The notes under the pieces are model-generated. The model worked only from the letters and a program-made list of their open reading frames with translations. It did not search any database and had not been told where the DNA came from. Shown here piece by piece: positions 16,701 to 24,741 of a DNA stretch of 64,000 bases (position 1 is the stretch's first letter; each line of letters begins with the position of its first letter). The position numbers were made by a program, and so were the translations under genes. The stretch is from Bacillota bacterium (lineage in GTDB: Bacteria; Bacillota; UBA4882; UBA8346). The stretch lies in assembly GCA_023415835.1 (NCBI GenBank), contig JAEZJK010000003.1:1-64000 (forward strand), written 5' to 3'.

Positions 16701-18442
16701 GGAAGCTTATAATCCGGCAGCGGATAGTAGAACTTTTGCTTTCCGAATCCGGCTTCTGCCAAAAGGGCCGATAACTCTTGTTTGTCAAATGTCCGTGCGG
16801 CTCCGCCATAGGCAAAGTCATTGATCGAACCGAACGGAATGCCCGAATGGTCATCTCCCTCACCCGTCCAATACTTTAGTCCGAATTTGTTTTCAATCGC
16901 CACAATAAGCTTTCCGCCAGGTGCCAAGAACCGTTTCAGGGCATTGATAAAATCAAGCTGAGGTGTGTCGCCGCTACCGAAAACACTTTGATACTCCAAA
17001 ACTCCGATAACTGTTATATAGTCATATTTCCTTTCAAACTGCATTTTTGTAAAATCGCCTACAACAATATCAAGGTTATCATAGTTCCGGCATCTTGCTT
17101 GAATGGCTGTCGCTCTTCTTTTGGACATTTCGACAGCGGTAACATGTTCACATTTTTCACAAAATAGGGGTGTAAGCCCTCCCATGCCTGCGCCAATTTC
17201 CAAAAGCGACGCTTCTGGTTTAAAACTATACCAATTCAGCAAATTTTTTCTAAATTGCGTCAAATGGTAAAATACTGCCCATTCGCTGTCCTCCAGAAAT
17301 ATGTCGGAGTATGCTTCCGGTTCATTATTGCATATATAATGAAGAATCCGTTTTTCCACATCGCCGTCTGAGTAATTGTCAGTACCGGTATAATAACGTA
17401 AATCTATCTTAGAAAGGGGTACAGATATTGCTTTGTCATATGGGATGTCTTTACCGTTCACCGCAGCATCAATGATATCCATAATCTTTTTTGCGTTGTC
17501 CCCAACAGGCAAAAAGTTATTGTCCCTAAATTCTACAGCCTGCTGCTGATAAAAATCATATCGTCGAATAACATCAATCATTGTATCTTTCAATGTCGCT
17601 TTTGTTGCCTTTATGGTGAAAGCGTGACCTTTACATGCCGTCCGGCGCGGAATTGTGTCCGGTATCAACCAGTCCTCAACCGCGACAACGGGTTTGCCCA
17701 TCAAAACCATTTCACACATCGTGCTTGATTCTTCAGAAACAAGCACATCAGCCAAGGCGATTACGTGCAATATATTAGTTTTTGAATCAAGGATATGCAC
17801 GTTAGGAATGTTTTTGTGAAGCACGTTCATTGCTTGGATTGCATCGTACATTTCATAGTATACATCCCACTCCGCACCCCATTCTCTTTCTATATGTGCC
17901 TGCTTAATCAGGATATTAACGTCAAGTTGAAGCATCGCTTGCACGAAATCGTCCTGTTTATTGTCATTCTCCCAAGATGGGGCGTACAGCACCGTCTTCT
18001 TTGTTATGTCTAAACTTAACTCATCTGAAAGCTTATTTACCGTATCCCGAAAATCTTCTCTGACTGTAATATCCGCTTTCGGCCATCCTACCTCATATAC
18101 GCCGAATCTGGGCATAGTCCATGGTTTATATGAGGCATTTTTCCACATGTCCACCCAAAACTTAGATGGTAACATTCCAATATCATATTTATCCCATGTT
18201 TCCACCTCCCAAATATCAGGCCAACGAGGATATGCTTGTATTAGGTCATGTAGCATGATCACCGAAAATTTGGAATTCTCAGGGTAATTAACATGTTGAC
18301 AATAAAAACCTATTTCACCTTGTTCATGCGGGTTATCTGTTACCTTTGTGGTATACCCACGTTTTTGCGCTTCTGTGATGATGGAATCATACAGGTGTCG
18401 ATCTGCACTATCCTTTATAAAGAAAGTGATGTCTTTTTCCAT
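13766..18442 (-). CDS. Multidomain polysaccharide assembly protein: glycerophosphotransferase-like, methyltransferase, kinase-like, coiled coil, GT2
   Basis: The start is set at ATG 18442, where AGAAAGG lies 9 bases upstream, giving 1558 residues. Domains by approximate residue: 1-330 TagF/TagB-like GT-B (VLYAPSWEND, SEESSTMCEM); 390-590 SAM methyltransferase (LLEIGAGMGGLTPLF, VVGDFTKM); 630-870 kinase-like, with SAHCDMTLFNCF and FLFFDQEW resembling a D-x4-N catalytic loop and a metal-site motif; 895-920 Gln/Met-rich coiled coil; 925-1040 beta-rich region; 1145-1420 GT2 rhamnosyltransferase-like (FIIPTKNGG, VDSGSTDNT, MTQDALPS, FAEDLDLGMRL). The methyltransferase-kinase-coiled-coil order resembles WbdD, which caps chains and sets length for ABC-exported O antigens. 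It lies 34 bp before the GT4 gene run and 58 bp after the exporter ATPase. Confidence 0.85.
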   Translation of the reverse strand: MEKDITFFIKDSADRHLYDSIITEAQKRGYTTKVTDNPHEQGEIGFYCQHVNYPENSKFSVIMLHDLIQAYPRWPDIWEVETWDKYDIGMLPSKFWVDMWKNASYKPWTMPRFGVYEVGWPKADITVREDFRDTVNKLSDELSLDITKKTVLYAPSWENDNKQDDFVQAMLQLDVNILIKQAHIEREWGAEWDVYYEMYDAIQAMNVLHKNIPNVHILDSKTNILHVIALADVLVSEESSTMCEMVLMGKPVVAVEDWLIPDTIPRRTACKGHAFTIKATKATLKDTMIDVIRRYDFYQQQAVEFRDNNFLPVGDNAKKIMDIIDAAVNGKDIPYDKAISVPLSKIDLRYYTGTDNYSDGDVEKRILHYICNNEPEAYSDIFLEDSEWAVFYHLTQFRKNLLNWYSFKPEASLLEIGAGMGGLTPLFCEKCEHVTAVEMSKRRATAIQARCRNYDNLDIVVGDFTKMQFERKYDYITVIGVLEYQSVFGSGDTPQLDFINALKRFLAPGGKLIVAIENKFGLKYWTGEGDDHSGIPFGSINDFAYGGAARTFDKQELSALLAEAGFGKQKFYYPLPDYKLPRLIFTDEYISTDSYSEARPLYYYRNRHGEMPIVVDENKIREPIVRNGVFPFFANSFLVECAIDDNSFDDTVFASIQGGRIEKYRIITRFNGKNFFKSAVSPKAVSHIQQSYNNVVDIQNRGIPVVEHQFDQGIISTPAVNSETAEQRFVDMLKKHDIIGAKKLLDKLYAYILQSSEKAEPKNNFILEAGLLSEGEAFDFGVILKSAHCDMTLFNCFCKGDDFLFFDQEWRFPNLPAGYVMFRAILITYTHNQFLEELCPIQYWKTMYNIEALWPVYLILEDKLMRHVFNTDLSVIASLSYIPPEMIRDNISLLRIGHEQLRQMQEQINQMQAQIQSAALFVDFGNGFSEDLSIKVFADIPSDGKFVFEFDLHDLFQKANSKIVALRFDPDEGSFLQCNIESIEMNGSILNAYPLNSIKNRDEYDTFLTIDPIYILHGDFNGDKVVITGTIRLLDNQTVAEEISSIREENQGLEASLTKITNSFFWKITKPLRITLDSAKRIARYIKSKTKKATDTFGKVMRYLKHYGFRAAVKKIESKVFRRKKIKSFTLVQNDIFTGCPDTLETGKSVSFIIPTKNGGDEYELLLKNLKNQRGFTDIEIIIVDSGSTDNTVEISRRYGAKVIQIQPEEFTHSYSRNLGAENATKEYLCVMTQDALPSTEYWLYYLYQTMNNNPDIAAISCAEYSRADSDLYHRAFAWNHYKYLGALNSDIIMSMPDSNDPNLIRQNGQLSDITCFIKRDTMLKYRYRGSFAEDLDLGMRLISDGHKLALLGNEAAIHSHNRGSFYYLKRRFVELVTLKSIFPDLQILDYRYNQVLKETIFLYYYVTKLLENWRGKNILYPFTVFREEFLIQYRGIRKNCFPSVKMLDHLEGFGMVDDQTEKFLNSIIKQFKNITTHIDERYNGVIIDAMEGYLNVVFSFMAECYEVVDNEIVDEYAECVYKIWASVAGTFFAYSYLSNEDDRNKHIDFYNAIGEGV

Positions 18443-18499
18443 AGCTAATAGCCTTTCTTTTACCATTACTTAGAAAGCAAAACGAGTTTTGCGGCTTTA

Positions 18500-19216
18500 T
18501 CAAATACAATATCGCTCACAAACCTCTTCCGTCTCACCAATCATCTTAATTCTTCCCTCATCCAACCATATCACCCTGTTACACATCTCACGAATCTGTC
18601 CCAACATATGAGACACAAACAGCACAGTTGTTCCGCCGCTCATAAGCTCCATCATCCTTGCCTTGCTCTTTTCTTGAAACGCAGAATCTCCCACAGTAAG
18701 GATTTCATCCACTATCAGAATCTCAGGGTTTACTACTGTCGCAATAGAAAAAGCCAACCGCATGAGCATACCGGATGAATAGTTTCGGATAGGCATATCG
18801 ATAAACCTATCTAATTCGGAAAACTTCAAAATTTCTATGAATTTGTCCTCTAAATATTCCTTACTATAGCCTAGAATCGCACCATTGAGGAATATATTCT
18901 CCCGTCCGGTTAAATCATGGTCAAACCCCGAACCTAATTCTAACATAGGAACAATGCTACCGCCACACTTTACTGAGCCCTCTGTTGGCTTAAGAATGCC
19001 TGAAATAATCTTTAATAGTGTACTTTTCCCCGCACCATTTCGCCCAATAATGCCAAGAACCTCACCTTTTTTAACCTCAAAGCTGACATCCTTTAATGCC
19101 CAGAATTCCTCTTGCACCAGCTTACCCTTAATCATCGCTACAGCATATTCCTTAAGGCTTTTTATGCGGTCATTGGTTATTAAATATCTCATTGTAACCT
19201 GTTCAGCTTTTATCAT
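18500..19216 (-). CDS. wzt: Polysaccharide ABC exporter ATPase (Wzt/TagH type, short form)
   Basis: It has 238 residues. Walker A is GRNGAGKST, the signature region is YSSGMLMRLAFSIA, Walker B is ILIVDEILTVGD, and VLFVSHM contains the switch histidine. The N-terminal RIKSLKEYAV stretch and the downstream FWALKDVSFEV are typical of polymer exporters. It ends soon after the ATPase core and so lacks the C-terminal carbohydrate-binding domain found in cap-recognising Wzt proteins. It follows its permease by 14 bp. Confidence 0.92.
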   Translation of the reverse strand: MIKAEQVTMRYLITNDRIKSLKEYAVAMIKGKLVQEEFWALKDVSFEVKKGEVLGIIGRNGAGKSTLLKIISGILKPTEGSVKCGGSIVPMLELGSGFDHDLTGRENIFLNGAILGYSKEYLEDKFIEILKFSELDRFIDMPIRNYSSGMLMRLAFSIATVVNPEILIVDEILTVGDSAFQEKSKARMMELMSGGTTVLFVSHMLGQIREMCNRVIWLDEGRIKMIGETEEVCERYCI

Positions 19217-19230
19217 AAATATCTCCCTAA

Positions 19231-20265
19231 TTATATATTTAAAACGAATCTATCCTGTGTCTTTTTAAATATAAGTGTGCCTATCAAAAGCGGAACAACA
19301 GCCGCAATTATGCATAACAGATATGCACGCGGCTCAGGGGACACCCCATATAATATAATTGTCCTGCTGAAGCGTATAAAGTGGTACATCGGATTCAGTT
19401 TGAAAAAGAACATAAGACCTTGAGGTAAAATACTCTCCGGATAAAAAATAGGTGTGGCATACATCCAAAGCATACTTAATACACTCCATAGGAATTGCAT
19501 GTCGCGAAAATAAACCATAGCCGAGGACAGAATAAACGCCATTCCTATACAGAAAACAATCGTGCAAATAATACTGAACGGCAATATCAATAATGCTGTT
19601 GTGATTGGAGTGCGTGTGATGACTGCCATAAGAAGTAGTGGAACCATTGATATAAGCAGATTAATTGCCGATGACATTACTCTTGAAATCGGAAAAATAT
19701 ATTTTGGAATATAGACCTTGGTAATTAAAGAAGCGTTTCCTACGACAGACATTAAAGCCATATTCGCTGCCTCAGTAAAAAAATTGAAAAATACAATACC
19801 TACCATTAGATACACAGCAAAATTAGGAATATTAGACTTGAATAATGTTGAAAACACCAAGTATTGAACTGCCATAGTTAAAAGCGGATTAAGGAAGCTC
19901 CAAAGCACCCCCAGCACAGACCGTTTATATTTAGTTTTAAAATCTCTTAACACCAACTGATTCAAAAGAAATTTATATCGAGAAAAAGCATTAATTATTC
20001 CAAGTCCTATGCTCTTTTTGCCTGTCTTGCTGCAATGGATAAGCCATACGCAATATGTTAGTAAGATAAGCCCGACTACTCCCATGATAGTAAAATAGTG
20101 TTTGCCAAAGAACAAGGGGATTCGCTGCTCTCCGACAAGCTTCGATCTAAATTGTTCTCCTGCGATAAAATAAAGACCAATAAATAACACTACATATATT
20201 GCCATAAATATGGCACAGCCTTGCGTCAATGTTATTTTATTCTTTGTTTTTATGCTTGCAGTCAT
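19231..20265 (-). CDS. wzm: Polysaccharide ABC exporter permease (Wzm/TagG type)
   Basis: It has 344 residues in an ABC-2 type integral membrane protein. The first about 85 residues add two extra hydrophobic segments ahead of the standard core. The core begins RYKFLLNQLVLRDFKTKYKR, the cytoplasmic coupling region typical of Wzm/TagG, and is followed by six predicted membrane segments ending near NPMYHFIRFSRTIILYG. Its ATG overlaps the rmlD stop by 4 bp. With the ATPase it should export the lipid-linked polymer. Confidence 0.92.
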   Translation of the reverse strand: MTASIKTKNKITLTQGCAIFMAIYVVLFIGLYFIAGEQFRSKLVGEQRIPLFFGKHYFTIMGVVGLILLTYCVWLIHCSKTGKKSIGLGIINAFSRYKFLLNQLVLRDFKTKYKRSVLGVLWSFLNPLLTMAVQYLVFSTLFKSNIPNFAVYLMVGIVFFNFFTEAANMALMSVVGNASLITKVYIPKYIFPISRVMSSAINLLISMVPLLLMAVITRTPITTALLILPFSIICTIVFCIGMAFILSSAMVYFRDMQFLWSVLSMLWMYATPIFYPESILPQGLMFFFKLNPMYHFIRFSRTIILYGVSPEPRAYLLCIIAAVVPLLIGTLIFKKTQDRFVLNI

Positions 20266-21119
20266 CTTAAGTTTTTAACCTCAATTTCATCTATATAATT
20301 TTTAAGTGCACTCTGCCAAACAGGAAGCCGCTTAAATCCCGCTTCATCCAAGTTTTTTTTGCTCAATCTTGAATTTAGCGGACGTTTTGCTCTTGTGGGA
20401 TACTCAGATGTTGGAATAGGCTTAACTTTCGTTATATATCCCGCAAGCCTAAAAATCTCCTGCGTAAACTCTGCCCATGAACAGAAACCCTCGTTTGTGG
20501 CATGGTAAGTACCGTATTTTTCTGTATTAACCATATCGCATAGAAGCGGTGCTAAATCTGCGGTATAAGTCGGTGAACCAATCTGGTCACACACCACATT
20601 AACCTCATCCCGCTCTTTGCCTAGGCGCAACATGGTCTTGATAAAATTATTGCCATTTTTGCCAAAGACCCAAGAGATTCTTACAACAAACCAAGTCACC
20701 AGCAACTTCTGTACAACCTGTTCACCTTCCAGCTTGGTTTTCCCATAAACGCTTTGCGGTTCGGTCGCATCATCCACCTCATAGGGCGTATCTCCTTCAC
20801 CCGTAAAAACATAGTCTGTGCTGATATAGATCATTTTCGCACCTAGTTGTTTACAGGCCAACGCAATATTTCTGGTTCCGTCCACATTGATTGCCGTGCA
20901 ACGCTCGACATCCTCTTCGGCTCTATCCACGGCTGTGTATGCTGCACAATGAATCACCGCTGAGGGCGCATAGTCGTTTAAGTAGTTGCTCACCGCATGA
21001 GCATCTGTGATGTCAAAATCGGCAATATCGACACCGCGACATGGAATATTGCGCTGCTCTAACACCTTAACAACATCATACCCCAATTGACCATTGAAGC
21101 CGGTAACTAAAATCTTCAC
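20262..21119 (-). CDS. rmlD: dTDP-4-dehydrorhamnose reductase
   Basis: It carries out the last step of dTDP-L-rhamnose synthesis. From GTG 21119 the protein is 285 residues and begins VKILVTGFNGQLGYDV, the Rossmann nucleotide loop. YISTDYVFTGEG and the active-site YGKTKLEGEQ follow. The longer open frame up to 21185 is rejected because AAGGAG lies about 9 bases before the GTG and the extra 22 residues are not family-like. It is part of the A-C-B-D gene run. Confidence 0.95.
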   Translation of the reverse strand: MKILVTGFNGQLGYDVVKVLEQRNIPCRGVDIADFDITDAHAVSNYLNDYAPSAVIHCAAYTAVDRAEEDVERCTAINVDGTRNIALACKQLGAKMIYISTDYVFTGEGDTPYEVDDATEPQSVYGKTKLEGEQVVQKLLVTWFVVRISWVFGKNGNNFIKTMLRLGKERDEVNVVCDQIGSPTYTADLAPLLCDMVNTEKYGTYHATNEGFCSWAEFTQEIFRLAGYITKVKPIPTSEYPTRAKRPLNSRLSKKNLDEAGFKRLPVWQSALKNYIDEIEVKNLR

Positions 21120-21197
21120 GTTTGAAACGCTCCTTACAAACGCACCAATGGGAACTGCCTGCAAAAACCACCTGCGATTCCCCAATTGGCACTCTAT

Positions 21198-22217
21198 TTA
21201 TCGGTTATTGTACATCTTTCTGTAATAAGTTTGATACTCCCCGCTAAGAATATTCTCCCACCACGGCTTATTCTCCAGATACCACTTAATTGTTTTCTTA
21301 ATGCCCTCATCGAACTTTGTGGTCGGCAACCATCCAAGTTCATTGTGAATCTTGGTAGGATCAATGGCATAGCGCATATCATGGCCGGGACGGTCGGTAA
21401 CATAGTGAATCAAGCTTTCCGGCTTGCCCAGTTCCTTCAGAATGGTCTTGACCACCTCCAGATTAGTGCGCTCGTTATGACCACCAATGTTATAGACTTC
21501 GCCTAGGCAACCCTTGTGAATAATCAGGTCAATGGCGGAGCAATGATCCTCAACATAGAGCCAGTCCCGTACGTTCTCGCCCTTACCATAAACGGGAAGC
21601 TGCTTATCATTCAGCGCATTGACAATCATCAGTGGAATCAATTTTTCGGGGAAATGATAGGAACCGTAGTTGTTGGAGCAACGGGAGATGGTCACCGGTA
21701 CTTTAAAGGTTCGGTGGTAGGCCTGTACCAACAGATCGGCCGCTGCCTTGGACGCCGAGTAAGGACTGGAGGTATGAAGGGGCGTCTCCTCGGTAAAGAA
21801 CAGGTCGGGTCGATCGAGGGGAAGGTCGCCATACACCTCATCGGTAGACACCTGATGGAACCGCTGGATACCATACTTGCGGCAGGCATCCAACAATACA
21901 CCGGTACCCAAAGTATTAGTTTTTAAGAAAATGCCCGGATCCTCAATCGAACGGTCGACATGACTCTCAGCCGCAAAGTTTACAATCACATCTGGTTTTT
22001 CTTTTTCAAACAAGGCATAGACAGTCTCGCGATCAGCAATATCTGCTTTTACAAAAGTAAAATGAGAATTTTGCGCTACCAGCGCTAATGTTTCCATATT
22101 GCCGGCATAGGTTAGCTTGTCTAAGCAAATTACATGATAATCCGGATATTGCTTCAACATATAATGGACAAAATTACCACCAATAAATCCGGCGCCTCCA
22201 GTTACAACAATCTTCAT
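21198..22217 (-). CDS. rmlB: dTDP-glucose 4,6-dehydratase
   Basis: It has 339 residues and is an extended short-chain dehydrogenase that makes dTDP-4-keto-6-deoxyglucose. It has VVTGGAGFIGGNFVHYML, the TDEVYGDL catalytic segment, PYSASKAAADLLVQAYHRT (Y-x3-K) and SRCSNNYGSYHFPEKLIPL. The ATG overlaps the rmlC stop by 4 bp, with GAGGTGAAGG in front as RBS. Confidence 0.97.
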   Translation of the reverse strand: MKIVVTGGAGFIGGNFVHYMLKQYPDYHVICLDKLTYAGNMETLALVAQNSHFTFVKADIADRETVYALFEKEKPDVIVNFAAESHVDRSIEDPGIFLKTNTLGTGVLLDACRKYGIQRFHQVSTDEVYGDLPLDRPDLFFTEETPLHTSSPYSASKAAADLLVQAYHRTFKVPVTISRCSNNYGSYHFPEKLIPLMIVNALNDKQLPVYGKGENVRDWLYVEDHCSAIDLIIHKGCLGEVYNIGGHNERTNLEVVKTILKELGKPESLIHYVTDRPGHDMRYAIDPTKIHNELGWLPTTKFDEGIKKTIKWYLENKPWWENILSGEYQTYYRKMYNNR

Positions 22218-22783
22218 GCCTTCACCTCATAAACAAAATCAAGATTCGCTTCTTCCAACGCGGGTGCAACACGGTCCTTCTCCGAAACGATGGGCTCTGC
22301 CAGCCAACTCCCCCAATTGATTCCTAAAGCCGGGTCATCCCAGCGCACACCGCCTTCGGTGGACGGCGAATAGGGGTTGTCCGCCTTGTACAAAAACTCC
22401 ACGTTATCGGTCAACGTCAAAAAGGCGTGGCCAAAACCCCGTGGGATCAGCAACTGCCGCTTATTCTCCGCTGAAAGCTCCACGGCCACCCATTTCTTAT
22501 AGGTGGGAGAACCTTGTCGGAAATCCACCGCAACATCCAAAACAGCACCGCGTACACAGCGCACCAGCTTGGCTTGGGCAGTATCTCCCCGTTGGAAATG
22601 AATTCCCCGCAGTGTGCCTTTGACGGCTGAAAAAGAGTGGTTATCCTGCTCAAAATCATACTGTAGTCCCGCCGCCTCCATGGCACGGGCGGACCAGCTT
22701 TCCATAAACCACCCACGGTGGTCGCCAAAGACCTTAGGTTCCAATATGTAAACATCCAAAACATCTGTTTTGATTACATTCAT
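22214..22783 (-). CDS. rmlC: dTDP-4-dehydrorhamnose 3,5-epimerase
   Basis: It has 189 residues in a cupin-fold epimerase. DHRGWFMESW, DNHSFSAVKGTLRGIHFQRG (catalytic histidine) and LIPRGFGHAFLTL are typical. VLDVAVDFRQGSPTYKKW and the late tyrosine YKADNPYSP are also present. It lies 26 bp downstream of rmlA. The C-terminus overlaps rmlB. Base composition is visibly richer in G+C than in the genes between 10 and 18 kb. Confidence 0.96.
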   Translation of the reverse strand: MNVIKTDVLDVYILEPKVFGDHRGWFMESWSARAMEAAGLQYDFEQDNHSFSAVKGTLRGIHFQRGDTAQAKLVRCVRGAVLDVAVDFRQGSPTYKKWVAVELSAENKRQLLIPRGFGHAFLTLTDNVEFLYKADNPYSPSTEGGVRWDDPALGINWGSWLAEPIVSEKDRVAPALEEANLDFVYEVKA

Positions 22784-22809
22784 CTTATTTCCTCAACGCT
22801 TTAAAAGAT

Positions 22810-23688
22810 TTAGTAGCGCAGCTTATTTTCCGCCACAGCGCGCAAATGGGCGCCATAAGAGGACTTGCCATAGTGTTCGGCGGATGTTAGCAGTGTTTTA
22901 TGGTCAATCCAGCCGTTCTTGTAAGCGACCTCTTCCAACGCTGCGATTTGGACGCCCTGACGGGTTTCCAGCACCTTGACAAACTCAGCGGCCTCATTAA
23001 GCGCATCCACCGTTCCGGTATCCAGCCAGGCATAGCCACGTCCCAGCGTCACAACGTTCAGGCTGCCATCTTCCAGATACATCCGGTTAAGGTCGGTGAT
23101 CTCCAACTCGCCGCGGGCGGATGGCTTGACCTGCTTTGCTAGTTGGCACACCCGCTTATCATAGAAATACAGGCCGGTAATGCAGTAGTTTGATTTCGGG
23201 TTCTTGGGCTTTTCCTCAAGGGAGATCGCCTTGCCGTTTTTATCAAATTCCACGATACCAAACCGCTCCGGATCGTTGACATAATACCCGAATATAGTCG
23301 CTCCGTTGGTGCGGGCAGCGGCCTCTTTTAGATGCTTGGTCAGCCCGCTGCCATAAAAAATATTATCCCCCAGAATCATTGCACAAGTGTCATCGCCCAC
23401 AAATTCCTCACCGATGATAAAGGCTTGGGCAAGGCCATCCGGTGAGGGCTGCCCGGCATAAGACAGTTTAATGCCAAATAAAGAACCGTCACCCAGCAGA
23501 TTTTTAAAGTTGGGAAGGTCGTGAGGGGTGGAGATGATTAGAATCTCCTTAATTCCAGCCAGCATCAGGGTGGACAGGGGATAATAAATCATCGGCTTAT
23601 CGTAAACTGGAAGCAACTGTTTAGAGGTGACAAGGGTAAGGGGATATAAGCGGGTTCCGGAACCGCCGGCTAAAACAATACCTTTCAT
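22810..23688 (-). CDS. rmlA: Glucose-1-phosphate thymidylyltransferase
   Basis: It has 292 residues. KGIVLAGGSGTRLYPLTLVT is the nucleotide signature. SKQLLPVYDKPMIYYPLST, LGDNIFYGSGL and SLEEKPKNPKSNYC follow as in short-type RmlA. It heads the rmlACBD run and has a consensus-like promoter about 60 bases upstream. Its product feeds rmlB. Confidence 0.97.
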   Translation of the reverse strand: MKGIVLAGGSGTRLYPLTLVTSKQLLPVYDKPMIYYPLSTLMLAGIKEILIISTPHDLPNFKNLLGDGSLFGIKLSYAGQPSPDGLAQAFIIGEEFVGDDTCAMILGDNIFYGSGLTKHLKEAAARTNGATIFGYYVNDPERFGIVEFDKNGKAISLEEKPKNPKSNYCITGLYFYDKRVCQLAKQVKPSARGELEITDLNRMYLEDGSLNVVTLGRGYAWLDTGTVDALNEAAEFVKVLETRQGVQIAALEEVAYKNGWIDHKTLLTSAEHYGKSSYGAHLRAVAENKLRY

Positions 23689-23747
23689 GCAACTTCTCCT
23701 GTCTCATCTTTGGTTATTATGACAAAAATAAACAAGAACCGCAAAAT

Positions 23748-23776
23748 ATTTTAGCACACAGCGTGGAATAAAACAA
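23748..23776 (-). promoter_or_regulatory. Putative sigma-A promoter for the rml operon
   Basis: On the minus strand TTGTTT (23771-23776) and TAAAAT (23748-23753) are separated by exactly 17 bases, about 60 bp before the rmlA ATG. It is a prediction from consensus match only. Confidence 0.5.
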
Positions 23777-23820
23777 TCATTTCAACTGACATTTTCCTGA
23801 ATTTTTCCTGAATTCTGGCA

Positions 23821-24741
23821 TCATATAAAAAACAACTGCCCGATTTTTCTTGCCGTACCGCTCTTCCAAAAATCGAATTGGTGCAGACATTGTATTCTTT
23901 GCATTTTATTCAGCTGGGGCAATGCAATAAAATTGCGACAGATGTCTGACAAGGACTCCGGCAGGTCTTTTTCATAATAATTGAAAAAACATTGTGCTTG
24001 AACATAGGTGCTTTCAAGCGCCGTTTTAGTTTCCTCACTTTTTAGAGCCTTTTTAGCCAAATAAAAAAAGCCCGCCCTTTTTGCACCAACCGAATTTCCT
24101 CCGTGCTGCCGATATAAAACCGTCGGCTGCGCTACAAACGCTATTTTACCAAATGCCGCCGCAATTAAGGCGAACCACCAATCGTGCATCAAAGCGGCCG
24201 CAGGAATTGGACCTACTCTTTCCAATAATGCACGATTCATCAGAGCGGTGCATCCTGTAACAATATTCTGAGACAGCAGATTCGCAAAAGAGTCTCTTTT
24301 ACTGTCTAACTTTTGATAACCAAACAGCGATTTTGCGAGGATGTTCCGGCTTTGATCAATCACAGTTAAATCGGTATGAACCAGTAACGGAACGCCATAG
24401 TCTTCCTCCTCTAAGCGACGCATCGCCCGAAGCGTCACTTCCACTTTATTGGGAAGCCAGATGTCATCTTGATCACAGGTCATCCAATATTCCGTGTCAA
24501 CATACCGGAGCATACTAAAAAAATTATTTTTCGACGTACCGGACGGCGTGCTTTGCCGAACCAGTCTAATATGGTCGGGATAGGAATCGGCATAGCACTG
24601 CGCCAACGCGACAGTTCTATCAGTTGAGCAATCATCCTGAATCACCAACCTCCAATTTTTTTCGGTTTGTGCCAGTATGGAGTCTATTTGCTCTGCCAAA
24701 TACCGTTCGCCATTATACGCTGCCAACAAAATTGTTATCAC
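23821..24741 (-). CDS. GT2-family glycosyltransferase
   Basis: It has 306 residues. MITILLAAYNGERYLAEQID opens the GT-A fold, with VIQDDCSTDRTVALA and the metal-binding CDQDDIWLPNKVE later. HDWWFALIAAAFG holds the catalytic-base region. The ATG overlaps the stop of the preceding GT2 gene by 4 bp, so the pair is co-translated. It is rhamnosyltransferase-like in overall pattern. It ends 132 bp before rmlA, whose operon probably starts separately. Confidence 0.9.
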   Translation of the reverse strand: MITILLAAYNGERYLAEQIDSILAQTEKNWRLVIQDDCSTDRTVALAQCYADSYPDHIRLVRQSTPSGTSKNNFFSMLRYVDTEYWMTCDQDDIWLPNKVEVTLRAMRRLEEEDYGVPLLVHTDLTVIDQSRNILAKSLFGYQKLDSKRDSFANLLSQNIVTGCTALMNRALLERVGPIPAAALMHDWWFALIAAAFGKIAFVAQPTVLYRQHGGNSVGAKRAGFFYLAKKALKSEETKTALESTYVQAQCFFNYYEKDLPESLSDICRNFIALPQLNKMQRIQCLHQFDFWKSGTARKIGQLFFI

